From NCBI RefSeq assembly GCF_004366715.1, contig NZ_SOQZ01000002.1, forward strand, positions 310,001 through 374,000: a DNA stretch of 64,000 bases. The letters are read 5' to 3'. A model generated the notes under the pieces. It was not told the DNA's origin and searched no databases. It saw only the letters and a program-made list of their open reading frames with translations. The position numbers and the translations under genes are program-made. This DNA is from Meridianimaribacter flavus (GTDB taxonomy: Bacteria; Bacteroidota; Bacteroidia; Flavobacteriales; Flavobacteriaceae). Positions 25,444-33,038 of the stretch are shown here, piece after piece (positions within the stretch are counted from its first letter, which is position 1; every line of letters begins with the position of its first letter).

Positions 25444-26073
25444 TTAATTGGTTGTTAAACTTTTTACAAACTCTAAATGTTTACTGTTTGCCATCCCATT
25501 AGGATTACAACCTAGTTTTCCTTCAGGAATTTCAATACCTAATTCTTCATAATGCTTAATCCAACCTTCGTGAAATACTTTGTTTTCAGGGTTTTTAAAA
25601 GTCATAGGCTCTAGCTCAAAAATAGTATCTTCTTTAAACACTTCGTAGATATATTCTGAACAATAGAGTCCGTCGTCTTCTAAAATATATGTGGTGTTAT
25701 AAGGTTGACCCAAAAATGTTTTGGCACGATTGAGCGCATTTTCAACCTGATTTGAAGTTATGTTTTTAATTCTGTAAAAATCAGCAACATATTTTACAGT
25801 ATCAGTTGCTTTCATAAAGGCTTCAAGAGGTTCGTGAACAACACCTTTACCTAAATCGGAATGATAGATGTAAACTGTACCCTCTACCACATCACAAACA
25901 CCAATGTGGCTATAGTTTGTTGCTTTTTGAGTTTGTGTTACATTATTAATTGCTTCAGAGAGCGAACTGCTTGTTGCGCTTCTAAAAACAATATCTCCTG
26001 ATTGTATTTTGTTTGAATCACTACACGCAAAAACAAAACTTAAAATGAGAACTAGAAAGCTTAACCGTTTCAA
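25444..26073 (-). CDS. YiiX/YebB-like NlpC/P60-fold lipoprotein
   Basis: 209 aa. Lipoprotein signal MKRLSFLVLILSFVFACSDS. Permuted NlpC/P60 (YiiX) features: SGDIVFRS, TNYSHIGV with the His, and LGQPYNTTYILEDDGLYCSEYIYE with the Cys nucleophile. Likely a cell-envelope amidase or peptidase acting on an unknown peptide or lipid. The start is TTG (26071-26073); no in-frame ATG exists before the signal peptide. It lies 5 bp after the nitronate-monooxygenase-like gene, so the two form an operon. Confidence 0.85.
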   Translation of the reverse strand: MKRLSFLVLILSFVFACSDSNKIQSGDIVFRSATSSSLSEAINNVTQTQKATNYSHIGVCDVVEGTVYIYHSDLGKGVVHEPLEAFMKATDTVKYVADFYRIKNITSNQVENALNRAKTFLGQPYNTTYILEDDGLYCSEYIYEVFKEDTIFELEPMTFKNPENKVFHEGWIKHYEELGIEIPEGKLGCNPNGMANSKHLEFVKSLTTN

Positions 26074-26078
26074 TACTT

Positions 26079-27023
26079 CTAAATTAATTTACTTACAATG
26101 TCTTTAACAGGTAAAATAGCGTTGGTATGTTCTATACTTGGTCCTGCAACCCAAACCGTTTTATAAGTGGCCTGTTGTGCTGCTTTTTCAGTGGCTTTCA
26201 TACCAATATAAAAACGGACCATTTTCACCCATTTTTTAAGCTTTCGGTTTTTGTTAAGAATACGTTCTAACCAAGGTGATTTGGTGCCTATTTTTTTTAC
26301 ATAAGGTGTATTAATTACTGTACAAGGTGTTCCTGAAATACGTTCGGTCATAACAATATCATCAGCACCATAATCTACACAAGCTTGTTTGTACTCATTA
26401 GTAACTCCTGCTTCTTCTGAAGCAATAAACGGACTACCTACTGAAACACCAGCTGCTCCATAAGCTAACATAGTATCAACATCAGCTTTAGTTCCTACTC
26501 CACCTGCTGAAATAACAGGAATAGATAAATTATCGTTTAACGTTTTTATAAGTGTTTGTGGGTCTATATTACCACGATGTCCACCAGCTTGATTATTTAC
26601 AGCCACAACAGCATCAGCGCCTAAACTTTCCACTTTTTGACCGAATTTTAAATCGGTTATATCACAAAAAACTTTAATTCCTACAGCATGTGCTTGATTG
26701 ATGGTTTCTTCAGGACTTCCTAATGAGGTTAAAATAAAATCGCAACCTTCTTCGCACAATACACGCAGTTGGTCTTTAGCTTTCGGATTAGATTTATTAA
26801 CTATCAAATTAAACCCAAACGAACCGCCTTCTACTTTTGCTGCTTTTAATTCTTTAATTGCAGCACGTAACTCCTCTAAAGTTCTGTAGTTTAATGCTGG
26901 AATGCAACCTGCAATACCGCATTTCATGGCTTCTTTAACCATTGCTACATTAGACACCAAAAACATTGGCGCCATAATAATAGGGTGTTTTATATCTAAT
27001 AACTCGGTTAGCTTTGTACTCAT
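26079..27023 (-). CDS. NAD(P)H-dependent flavin oxidoreductase, nitronate monooxygenase-like
   Basis: 314 aa TIM barrel of the NMO/2-nitropropane dioxygenase group. Visible features: KHPIIMAPMFLVSN at the N-terminus, AVVAVNNQAGGHRGN with the conserved His, SAGGVGTKADVDTMLAYGA and GSPFIASEEAG as FMN-phosphate loops. Could act on nitronates or as an enoyl-reductase-like flavoenzyme. Its start is 20 nt from a TATATTTG box, and a perfect palindrome sits over the -33 position, so it is probably repressed by a palindrome-binding regulator. Confidence 0.88.
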   Translation of the reverse strand: MSTKLTELLDIKHPIIMAPMFLVSNVAMVKEAMKCGIAGCIPALNYRTLEELRAAIKELKAAKVEGGSFGFNLIVNKSNPKAKDQLRVLCEEGCDFILTSLGSPEETINQAHAVGIKVFCDITDLKFGQKVESLGADAVVAVNNQAGGHRGNIDPQTLIKTLNDNLSIPVISAGGVGTKADVDTMLAYGAAGVSVGSPFIASEEAGVTNEYKQACVDYGADDIVMTERISGTPCTVINTPYVKKIGTKSPWLERILNKNRKLKKWVKMVRFYIGMKATEKAAQQATYKTVWVAGPSIEHTNAILPVKDIVSKLI

Positions 27024-27043
27024 TGTTTGTATATTTTGTCTAA

Positions 27044-27051
27044 CAAATATA
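27044..27051 (-). promoter_or_regulatory. -7 element of the NMO-like gene
   Basis: Minus-strand TATATTTG, a match to TAnnTTTG, 20 nt upstream of the start codon. Confidence 0.65.
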
Positions 27052-27060
27052 CTACATTTT

Positions 27061-27078
27061 TATTATGCATGCATAATA
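27061..27078. promoter_or_regulatory. 18-bp perfect palindrome, likely operator
   Basis: TATTATGCATGCATAATA reads the same on both strands. Its centre lies about 32 bp upstream of the expected transcription start, where the -33 element would be, so a bound dimer would block RNA polymerase. The form resembles MarR-family sites; no MarR gene is in the window. Confidence 0.6.
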
Positions 27079-27134
27079 TTTTAAGTGAATTATAAAGCAA
27101 GCAAAAGAAAAAAAACACCCTATTGGTTAAGTTC

Positions 27135-27617
27135 TTATTTTTCTGGACTGATAATCTGTGGATAGTAATTTTTAAGAAATTCTTTTTGTCTAGCTATCAT
27201 CTGTTCCCTTAACTTATCTAACTCCATTAAATCCATTCCAAAGTTACTATCAAAAAAAGTATCGTTGAAAAAGCGTTGGTTAAAAAGTGAATCTTGAGAA
27301 AAAATAGCACCAAAATTATCATCATTAAATTTTGAAAAGCTAGAATGAAATTTTGATTTAAAAGATTCTATTATACTATCTCTGTCTAAAGAAGACAAAT
27401 TATTTAAATGGCTACTAGAAGACCATGAATAAATGCTATCATACTTAATTAAGTTTCCGTGTTCATCAAACTCTTTATCTACCTTCCAGCTGCCTTTTGG
27501 TTTATCATTATTAACATGCTCTTTTAAGTTGCTTAACTCTTTTTTCTCCTCTGAATTTTGTCCATTACAACTTACACACCATGAAAATAACACGAGTAAA
27601 AACATATACTTCTTCAT
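27135..27617 (-). CDS. Lipoprotein of unknown function
   Basis: 160 aa from the ATG at 27615-27617, which gives a clean lipoprotein signal (MKKYMFLLVLFSWCVSCNGQ); a longer frame upstream adds non-signal residues. The mature protein is highly charged and helical, with Asp/Ser/Phe-rich repeats (RFFNDTFFDSNFGMDL). No domain recognised. Confidence 0.6.
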   Translation of the reverse strand: MKKYMFLLVLFSWCVSCNGQNSEEKKELSNLKEHVNNDKPKGSWKVDKEFDEHGNLIKYDSIYSWSSSSHLNNLSSLDRDSIIESFKSKFHSSFSKFNDDNFGAIFSQDSLFNQRFFNDTFFDSNFGMDLMELDKLREQMIARQKEFLKNYYPQIISPEK

Positions 27618-27655
27618 AACTAAAAGCCTTAAAAAGTTAAACAAAACTGTATTAA

Positions 27656-27692
27656 ATTCAAGAAGAGATTGTCTATGAACCTCTTCTTGAAT
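27656..27692. repeat. 12-bp stem hairpin between hsp20 and lipoprotein gene
   Basis: ATTCAAGAAGAG (27656-27667) and CTCTTCTTGAAT (27681-27692), loop 13 nt. It follows hsp20 (stop at 27720) on the minus strand and precedes the lipoprotein gene. No long T-run follows, so it may protect the hsp20 mRNA 3' end rather than be a classical terminator. Confidence 0.6.
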
Positions 27693-27719
27693 ATAGTATT
27701 AAAACTCTAGAAAAAACAC

Positions 27720-28196
27720 TTAAGATATTTTAATAGTCCTAGCCGGTTTTTGTTTGGCTTCTTCTTTTTTAGGTAAAAGAATATTTAAAATACCTTCTGT
27801 GTAGCTTGCTTGGATTTTATCCTCATCTACTGTTTCAGGTAATGTGAAGGTGCGTTTAAATGATGAGTAACCAAACTCTCTACGCGTGTAATTCGCTTCT
27901 TTTTGTTCATTTTCTTGCTTTACTTCAGTAGATATTGATAAAACTTGATTGTCTAAATCTATTTGGAAATCTGATTTTTTAAGTCCAGGAACAGCCATTT
28001 CAACATAATAAGCGTCTGCTGTTTCTCTAATATTTACCTTTGGTAAGGTAATTCCTGTATTAAAGTTGGAAGTGAAAACCGAAGGTAATTCTCTATTAAA
28101 TAAATCATCTAACCAATTAGACCATGTTGGGAAGTTTAAATTTGAATTTGTAGTTGCTAAACTTCCATTTTTTGGAACAGTTACTAAATTGCTCAT
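27720..28196 (-). CDS. Hsp20/alpha-crystallin small heat-shock protein
   Basis: 158 aa from ATG 28194-28196 (MSNLVTVPKNGS); an extra 8 codons upstream are unlikely. Alpha-crystallin domain about 45-145: PKVNIRETADAYYVEMAVPGLKKSDFQIDL to YTEGILNILLPKK-like beta strands, and a C-terminal basic tail with ARTIKIS. ATP-independent holdase, cytosolic. A TGTCA/TGACA inverted repeat with a promoter-like box lies far upstream (28347-28368), shared with dnaK. Confidence 0.92.
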   Translation of the reverse strand: MSNLVTVPKNGSLATTNSNLNFPTWSNWLDDLFNRELPSVFTSNFNTGITLPKVNIRETADAYYVEMAVPGLKKSDFQIDLDNQVLSISTEVKQENEQKEANYTRREFGYSSFKRTFTLPETVDEDKIQASYTEGILNILLPKKEEAKQKPARTIKIS

Positions 28197-28346
28197 AATT
28201 AAAAAATTTAAGTTAAACATTATTTCAAATTTGAAATCTAATCTGATTTCATGATGCTATATTTCAAAAAAAATACCAAAATGAATATTTGTCATTTATT
28301 TTAACATTTCATTTGCTAAACCAACTGATTTAAAAAACTTTACACA

Positions 28347-28368
28347 CAAAAATATTGTCAATTTGACA
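28347..28368 (-). promoter_or_regulatory. Shared heat-shock box upstream of hsp20
   Basis: Minus strand reads TGTCA-AAT-TGACA followed by ATATTTTTG, whose TATTTTTG fits TAnnTTTG. The dnaK upstream region holds the same 22-nt layout (TGACA-TCG-TGTCA then TATTTTTTG). The leader to the hsp20 ATG would be about 145 nt. Confidence 0.55.
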
Positions 28369-28405
28369 TTTTAAACATGCTGATAATTAGTTAGTCTATA
28401 ATGAA

Positions 28406-29632
28406 CTACCCAAGCTTATAGTAACCACATTTTAAGTAAGCACCTTCTGGAAATCCAATTGGATGGTCGCTATCGTGTTGTGTTTTTAACTGTAATTGAA
28501 ATGGTCTGCCAGTTTGTTTTAAAGCTTGCGAATTAATATCAAAAAAGGCTTGATATTGCACTCTTGACGAACACGAAGCCAATACTAACATACCCTTTTT
28601 AGCTGTTAACTGTTCTCCTAAAGCAGCTAATTGCGCATACTTTTTCTTGGCTAATGCTATTTCAGATGCTTGTTTGGCAAAACTTGGAGGATCTATAACT
28701 ACTACATCGAAGGTTTTACCTACATTAATCAGTTTTTGCATTTCGTCAAAAGCATCGCCTGCAATGGTTTTATGAATCCCTGAATAGGTGTTTAGCTTTC
28801 CGTTTTCAATAGCAATTTCTAGGGCTTGCTCACTAATATCTAAACTTGTCACTTCTGTAGCACCATTAGCCAAAGCATGCACCGAAAATCCGCCAGCATA
28901 CGAAAACACGTCTAACACTGTTTTACCTTGACTTAACTCTCCTACGCGTTTTCGATTTTCGCGATGATCTAAAAAATAACCCGTTTTATGACCTTTGATA
29001 ACGTTTGCCGAAAAATTTACGCCATGTTCAACAAACTTAATGACTTCTTTTTCTAACGTTCCAAAAACTACATCGCCATCTTTTAGTTGGTGCGCTTTTG
29101 AATTTTGTAATCCACGACTTAACCTAATGACAACCGTTTTGGCTTGTGCTGTTTCTTGAAGCATTGGTAATAGGGTTGCTAAATAGGGTAACCAAATTTC
29201 AGAATATAGTTTTACGACCAAAACAGATGCATACACATCAGCAATCAAACCTGGGAAACCGTCATTTTCTCCAAATAATAAACGGTAGCTATTGGTTGTG
29301 GTTTGTAATAAATCTAATCGTTTTTCAAAAGCTGTATCAATCTTTTGCTTAAAAAACGCTGTATTAATTTCAGCTTTTTCCATGCCACTATGTAGCATTT
29401 TAATACGAATTGGTGATGACGCATCGTACAAGCCTAAACCTATAACTTTATTTTTATTCTTATTGAAAACAATTGCCAAATCACCTGATTTTGCATCGTC
29501 ATTTATCTTAACAATACTGTTAGAAAACACCCAAGGATGCGCGTTTAAAACAAACTGCTCGCCTTTTGCTGTGAGTTTTACAGCTAATCGTTTAGGTTGA
29601 TACGTTGATTGAATTTTTGGTGAAAATGGCAT
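28406..29632 (-). CDS. rlmI: Class I rRNA methyltransferase, RlmI-like
   Basis: 408 aa. N-terminal PUA domain (about 10-90; HPWVFSNSIVKI), linker domain with LFGENDGFPGLIAD, then the SAM-binding domain: VLDVFSYAGGFSVHALANGA (motif I), SLDISEQALEIA, and the catalytic VVIDPPSFAK. This matches RlmI (23S rRNA m5C1962 methyltransferase), which lacks the second Cys of other m5C enzymes. Single gene with a terminator on its upstream side belonging to the LLM gene. Confidence 0.88.
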   Translation of the reverse strand: MPFSPKIQSTYQPKRLAVKLTAKGEQFVLNAHPWVFSNSIVKINDDAKSGDLAIVFNKNKNKVIGLGLYDASSPIRIKMLHSGMEKAEINTAFFKQKIDTAFEKRLDLLQTTTNSYRLLFGENDGFPGLIADVYASVLVVKLYSEIWLPYLATLLPMLQETAQAKTVVIRLSRGLQNSKAHQLKDGDVVFGTLEKEVIKFVEHGVNFSANVIKGHKTGYFLDHRENRKRVGELSQGKTVLDVFSYAGGFSVHALANGATEVTSLDISEQALEIAIENGKLNTYSGIHKTIAGDAFDEMQKLINVGKTFDVVVIDPPSFAKQASEIALAKKKYAQLAALGEQLTAKKGMLVLASCSSRVQYQAFFDINSQALKQTGRPFQLQLKTQHDSDHPIGFPEGAYLKCGYYKLG

Positions 29633-29669
29633 GTATAATTTTTATATAAAAGTAAGTGTTTGAAAATAA

Positions 29670-29699
29670 AAAAAACAATCAAGCAAATGATTGTTTTTT
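29670..29699 (-). terminator. Intrinsic terminator after LLM flavoenzyme gene
   Basis: AAAAAACAATCA (29670-29681), 6-nt loop, TGATTGTTTTTT (29688-29699); symmetric, so both strands give a T-run. Lies 58 bp after the LLM stop codon. Confidence 0.85.
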
Positions 29700-29756
29700 A
29701 CATAATATGTGTTGAGTTTCGTAAAATTTCCTAGATAAACCCAGAAAATGAAATCC

Positions 29757-30752
29757 TTATAACTCCTGCATGATTTCAGAAAAAATACGATATGACGCAA
29801 CCCTATCTTGATGGTCGTAAATATGCGAAACAGCAATTAACTCATCTACTTTGGTATCTTCTAAAAATTGCTTTGTTCTAGATTTTACTGTAGCCTTATC
29901 TCCTATAAAGCTATAATGTGTCATTTGCTGTACTTTAGGATGGTTAATAACATCTCGCATTTCTGGCGTTATAACACTTGGAGCTTTTACATAATCGATA
30001 TTTCCTGTAAGTACACCCAAAATCATTTGATACATTGATGACGATAACGTATCTGCCATCTCATTAGTTTCGGCTGCAATTACACCAATTCCTGCCATAG
30101 TATAGGGTGTTTTTAAATATGCAGAAGGCTTAAAGTTTTGACGATAAATGTTTAGAGCTTCTTTTAACTGTGCTGGTGCAAAGTGACTAGCAAACACATA
30201 AGGCAGTCCTTTTTTTGCAGCAACATAAGCACTATCTGTACTAGAACCCAATATATATAACGGCACATGTACACCTTCCGAAACATATGAACGAACTTTA
30301 CCTCTGTAAGAACTTGTGAAAAAATTCTGAATTCGACTCACTTCATCAGGAAATTGATATACAGCTGTCATTCTATCAGACCTGATAGCTTGAGCTGTTT
30401 CCTGATCGGTTCCTGGAGCACGACCTAAACCCAAATCAATTCGATTAGGATATAAGTTACCTAAAGTACCAAACTGTTCTGCAACAATTAGTGGCGAATG
30501 ATTAGGCAACATAATACCACCAGAACCTACACGTATTTTTTCTGTACCTCCTGCAATGTGACCAATTAACACTGAAGTTGCTGAACTTGCAATACTTTTC
30601 ATATTATGATGTTCGGCAAGCCAAAAACGATGATATCCCATTTTTTCAGCTTGTTGTGCTAAATCTAAACTGTTAGCAAAAGTATCTTGAATGGTTGTAT
30701 TTTCTGCTACAGTGGCCAATTCTAATATAGAATAAGGAATTTGTGTTTTCAT
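29757..30752 (-). CDS. LLM-class (luciferase-like) flavin oxidoreductase
   Basis: 331 aa from ATG 30750-30752 (MKTQIPYSILELATVAENTT). The frame is open further upstream, but those codons translate a REP-like hairpin and the dnaK terminator, so the internal ATG is right. Features: HRFWLAEHHNMKSIAS, GGIMLPNHSPLIVAEQFGTL, RIDLGLGRAPGTDQ, typical of YhbW/MsnO8-type FMN- or F420-like LLM proteins. Substrate unknown. Confidence 0.9.
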   Translation of the reverse strand: MKTQIPYSILELATVAENTTIQDTFANSLDLAQQAEKMGYHRFWLAEHHNMKSIASSATSVLIGHIAGGTEKIRVGSGGIMLPNHSPLIVAEQFGTLGNLYPNRIDLGLGRAPGTDQETAQAIRSDRMTAVYQFPDEVSRIQNFFTSSYRGKVRSYVSEGVHVPLYILGSSTDSAYVAAKKGLPYVFASHFAPAQLKEALNIYRQNFKPSAYLKTPYTMAGIGVIAAETNEMADTLSSSMYQMILGVLTGNIDYVKAPSVITPEMRDVINHPKVQQMTHYSFIGDKATVKSRTKQFLEDTKVDELIAVSHIYDHQDRVASYRIFSEIMQEL

Positions 30753-30766
30753 ATTTTTTTTGGGAT

Positions 30767-30799
30767 AAAAAAGCGCAACCATGACTGATTGCGCTTTTT
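30767..30799 (-). terminator. Intrinsic terminator of dnaK
   Basis: A-run plus GCGCAA (30773-30778), loop of 10, TTGCGC plus T-run (30789-30799). On the minus strand it lies 130 nt beyond the dnaK stop codon, after the REP-like hairpin and duplicated tail. Confidence 0.82.
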
Positions 30800-30823
30800 C
30801 AAATGTTATGTAAAAATTTTTGA

Positions 30824-30846
30824 GATGCTGAATCAAGTTCAGCATG
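30824..30846. repeat. REP-like palindrome
   Basis: ATGCTGAA (30825-30832), loop TCAAG, TTCAGCAT (30838-30845). This sequence type is, from memory, a frequent dispersed intergenic repeat in Bacteroidota. A second partly inverted block with CGACAGAGCC...GAGCTTGTCG lies at 30888-30913. Confidence 0.7.
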
Positions 30847-30858
30847 ACAGCTTCGAAC

Positions 30859-30928
30859 TTATTTCACTTCTTCGAAATCTATCTTTCGACAGAGCCTGTA
30901 TCGAGCTTGTCGAGATGCTCAATACGGG
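30859..30928 (-). other. Duplicated dnaK 3' coding tail plus repeat DNA
   Basis: On the minus strand 30882-30859 encodes I-D-F-E-E-V-K-stop, as the dnaK end (30952-30929) encodes V-D-F-E-E-V-K-stop. The 24-nt segments match at 19 positions, and four of the five differences are silent or stop-to-stop. The 46 bp between them is REP-like. The copy is out of frame with dnaK, so it is not translated as an extension. Confidence 0.6.
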
Positions 30929-32836
30929 CTACTTGACTTCTTCGAAGTCTACGTCTTCTACATCGCTACCTTCGTTAGATGCACCTGCACCACCTTGAGG
31001 TTGCTCTGCTCCTGCTGCACCTTGTTGTGCTTCAGCTTGTGCTTTGTACATTTCTTCGCTAGCTACTTTCCAAGCTTCGTTTATTTTTTCTAAAGCTGGA
31101 TCAATTACTGCGATATCTTTTGTTTCGTAAGCTTTCTTCAATTCTTCAAGTGCTTCTTCAATTGGTTTCTTTTTATCATCAGATAATTTGTCACCAAATT
31201 CTTTTAGCTGACTTTCAGTTTGGAAGATCATAGCGTCAGCACTGTTTAATTTATCAGCAGTTTCTTTTGCTTTTGCATCAGCTTCAGCATTTGCTTCTGC
31301 TTCTTGCTTCATTTTTTGGATTTCATCTTCTGTTAATCCTGAAGACGCTTCAATTCTGATATCTTGAGATTTACCAGTTGCCTTATCAGTCGCAGATACT
31401 TTTATGATACCGTTAGCATCAATATCAAACGTTACTTCAATTTGTGGAGTACCACGTTTTGCTGGTGGAATACCATCTAAATGGAAACGACCAATTGTTT
31501 TGTTGTCTGCTGCCATAGGACGCTCACCTTGTAATACGTGAATTTCTACTGATGGCTGATTATCTGCAGCTGTTGAGAATACTTGACTTTTCTTTGTTGG
31601 AATAGTTGTATTCGCTTCAATTAACTTGGTCATTACGTTACCCATAGTTTCAATACCAAGAGATAATGGTGTTACGTCTAATAAAAGTACGTCTTTTACA
31701 TCTCCTGTTAATACACCACCTTGGATTCCAGCTCCTAATGATACAACTTCGTCTGGGTTTACACCTTTACTTGGTTTTTTACCAAAGAATTTTTCTACAG
31801 CTTCTTGTACTGCAGGAATACGTGTAGAACCACCAACTAAAATAACTTCGTCAATATCACTTTTACTTAAACCTGCTGCTTTTAATGCAGACTCACATGG
31901 CTCAATAGTACGTTTTACTAAATCGTCAATTAATTGCTCAAATTTAGAACGTGTTAATGTACGTACCAAGTGCTTTGGTCCGCTAGCTGTAGCTGTTACG
32001 TAAGGTAAGTTGATTTCTGTTTGTGCAGAAGATGATAATTCAATCTTTGCTTTTTCAGCAGCTTCTTTAAGACGTTGTAAAGCCATTGGGTCTTTACGTA
32101 AGTCCATTCCTTCTTCAGCATTAAATTCATCTGCTAACCAGTTAATGATTTTTTCATCAACATCATCACCACCTAAATGCGTATCTCCATCTGTTGATAA
32201 TACTTCAAAAACGCCATCTCCTAATTCAAGGATAGACACGTCATGTGTACCACCACCAAAGTCAAATACTACGATTTTTTGGTCTTGTCCTTTTTTATCT
32301 AATCCGTAAGCTAAAGCTGCTGCAGTTGGTTCGTTTATAATTCTACGAACTTTTAATCCTGCTATTTCACCAGCTTCTTTTGTTGCTTGACGTTGTGAGT
32401 CATTAAAGTAAGCAGGAACTGTAATTACAGCTTCACTTACATCTTGACCTAAATAATCTTCAGCTGTTTTCTTCATTTTTTGAAGAATCATTGCTGATAA
32501 TTCTTGAGGTGTATATAAACGACCATCAATATCAACTCTTGGTGTATCGTTATCACCTTTTACTACTTTATAAGGTACGCGTTCTGCTTCATTTTTTGAT
32601 TCAGAATATTTGTTACCCATAAAACGCTTGATAGAATAAACCGTTTTTGTTGGGTTTGTTACTGCTTGACGTTTTGCTGGGTCACCAACTTTAATTTCAC
32701 CACCTTCTACGAAAGCGATTACAGATGGTGTTGTACGCTTACCTTCTGCGTTAGGAATTACAACTGGCTCATTACCTTCCATTACAGAAACACAAGAGTT
32801 TGTTGTACCTAAATCGATTCCAATAATTTTACTCAT
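30929..32836 (-). CDS. dnaK: Chaperone DnaK (Hsp70)
   Basis: 635 aa, full length. Nucleotide-binding domain begins [16 protein letters not shown], has [17 protein letters not shown] and [14 protein letters not shown]; substrate domain with [16 protein letters not shown]; helical lid and a Gln/Gly/Ala-rich tail ending in [11 protein letters not shown], the conserved EEVK-type terminus. Central ATP-driven folding chaperone. Monocistronic here; dnaJ and grpE are not in the window. Upstream are a GNRA hairpin, a -24/-12-like site and the TGACA/TGTCA box shared with hsp20. Confidence 0.98.
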   Translation of the reverse strand: MSKIIGIDLGTTNSCVSVMEGNEPVVIPNAEGKRTTPSVIAFVEGGEIKVGDPAKRQAVTNPTKTVYSIKRFMGNKYSESKNEAERVPYKVVKGDNDTPRVDIDGRLYTPQELSAMILQKMKKTAEDYLGQDVSEAVITVPAYFNDSQRQATKEAGEIAGLKVRRIINEPTAAALAYGLDKKGQDQKIVVFDFGGGTHDVSILELGDGVFEVLSTDGDTHLGGDDVDEKIINWLADEFNAEEGMDLRKDPMALQRLKEAAEKAKIELSSSAQTEINLPYVTATASGPKHLVRTLTRSKFEQLIDDLVKRTIEPCESALKAAGLSKSDIDEVILVGGSTRIPAVQEAVEKFFGKKPSKGVNPDEVVSLGAGIQGGVLTGDVKDVLLLDVTPLSLGIETMGNVMTKLIEANTTIPTKKSQVFSTAADNQPSVEIHVLQGERPMAADNKTIGRFHLDGIPPAKRGTPQIEVTFDIDANGIIKVSATDKATGKSQDIRIEASSGLTEDEIQKMKQEAEANAEADAKAKETADKLNSADAMIFQTESQLKEFGDKLSDDKKKPIEEALEELKKAYETKDIAVIDPALEKINEAWKVASEEMYKAQAEAQQGAAGAEQPQGGAGASNEGSDVEDVDFEEVK

Positions 32837-32860
32837 AATTTGTTTTTATTTGTTTTTAAG

Positions 32861-32880
32861 ATTTCCGCTTTCGCAGAAAT
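32861..32880 (-). promoter_or_regulatory. Hairpin with GAAA tetraloop in dnaK leader
   Basis: Minus-strand ATTTCTGC-GAAA-GCGGAAAT: 8-bp stem (one T-G pair) closed by a GNRA-type loop, 25-44 nt before the dnaK ATG. It may stabilise the mRNA or modulate translation; similar short palindromes are common between genes in this family, so it may also be a dispersed repeat. Confidence 0.5.
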
Positions 32881-32912
32881 GTTGTGTTCTAATTTTAATT
32901 CGGTTTGTATAA

Positions 32913-32953
32913 GTCAATGATTGTGCCATGACAAAAAATATGACACGATGTCA
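32913..32953 (-). promoter_or_regulatory. dnaK upstream region: TGACA/TGTCA box and -24/-12-like element
   Basis: Minus strand: TGACA-TCG-TGTCA then TATTTTTTG (32953-32932), the same layout as at hsp20. Immediately after it lies TGGCAC-N5-TTGA (32928-32914), which has the exact spacing of a sigma-54 site with one departure (GA for GC at -12). Which of the two drives dnaK cannot be told from sequence. Confidence 0.5.
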
Positions 32954-32986
32954 CTTTTTATAACTTTAATTTTACACATTATTATA

Positions 32987-33016
32987 TTGGGAATGCTCCA
33001 AATGTGAGTATATTTG
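32987..33016 (+). promoter_or_regulatory. Promoter of sdaA
   Basis: TTG (32987-32989), 19-nt spacer, TATATTTG (33009-33016): a full match to the Bacteroidota promoter consensus. ATG at 33039 gives a leader of about 17 nt. Confidence 0.75.
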
Positions 33017-33038
33017 ACGCACTAAAACGATTTCGTGA

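Noticed and set aside
30753-30845. N-terminal extension of the LLM flavoenzyme
   Set aside because: These codons translate the REP-like palindrome and the dnaK terminator; the ATG at 30752 gives the normal family N-terminus.
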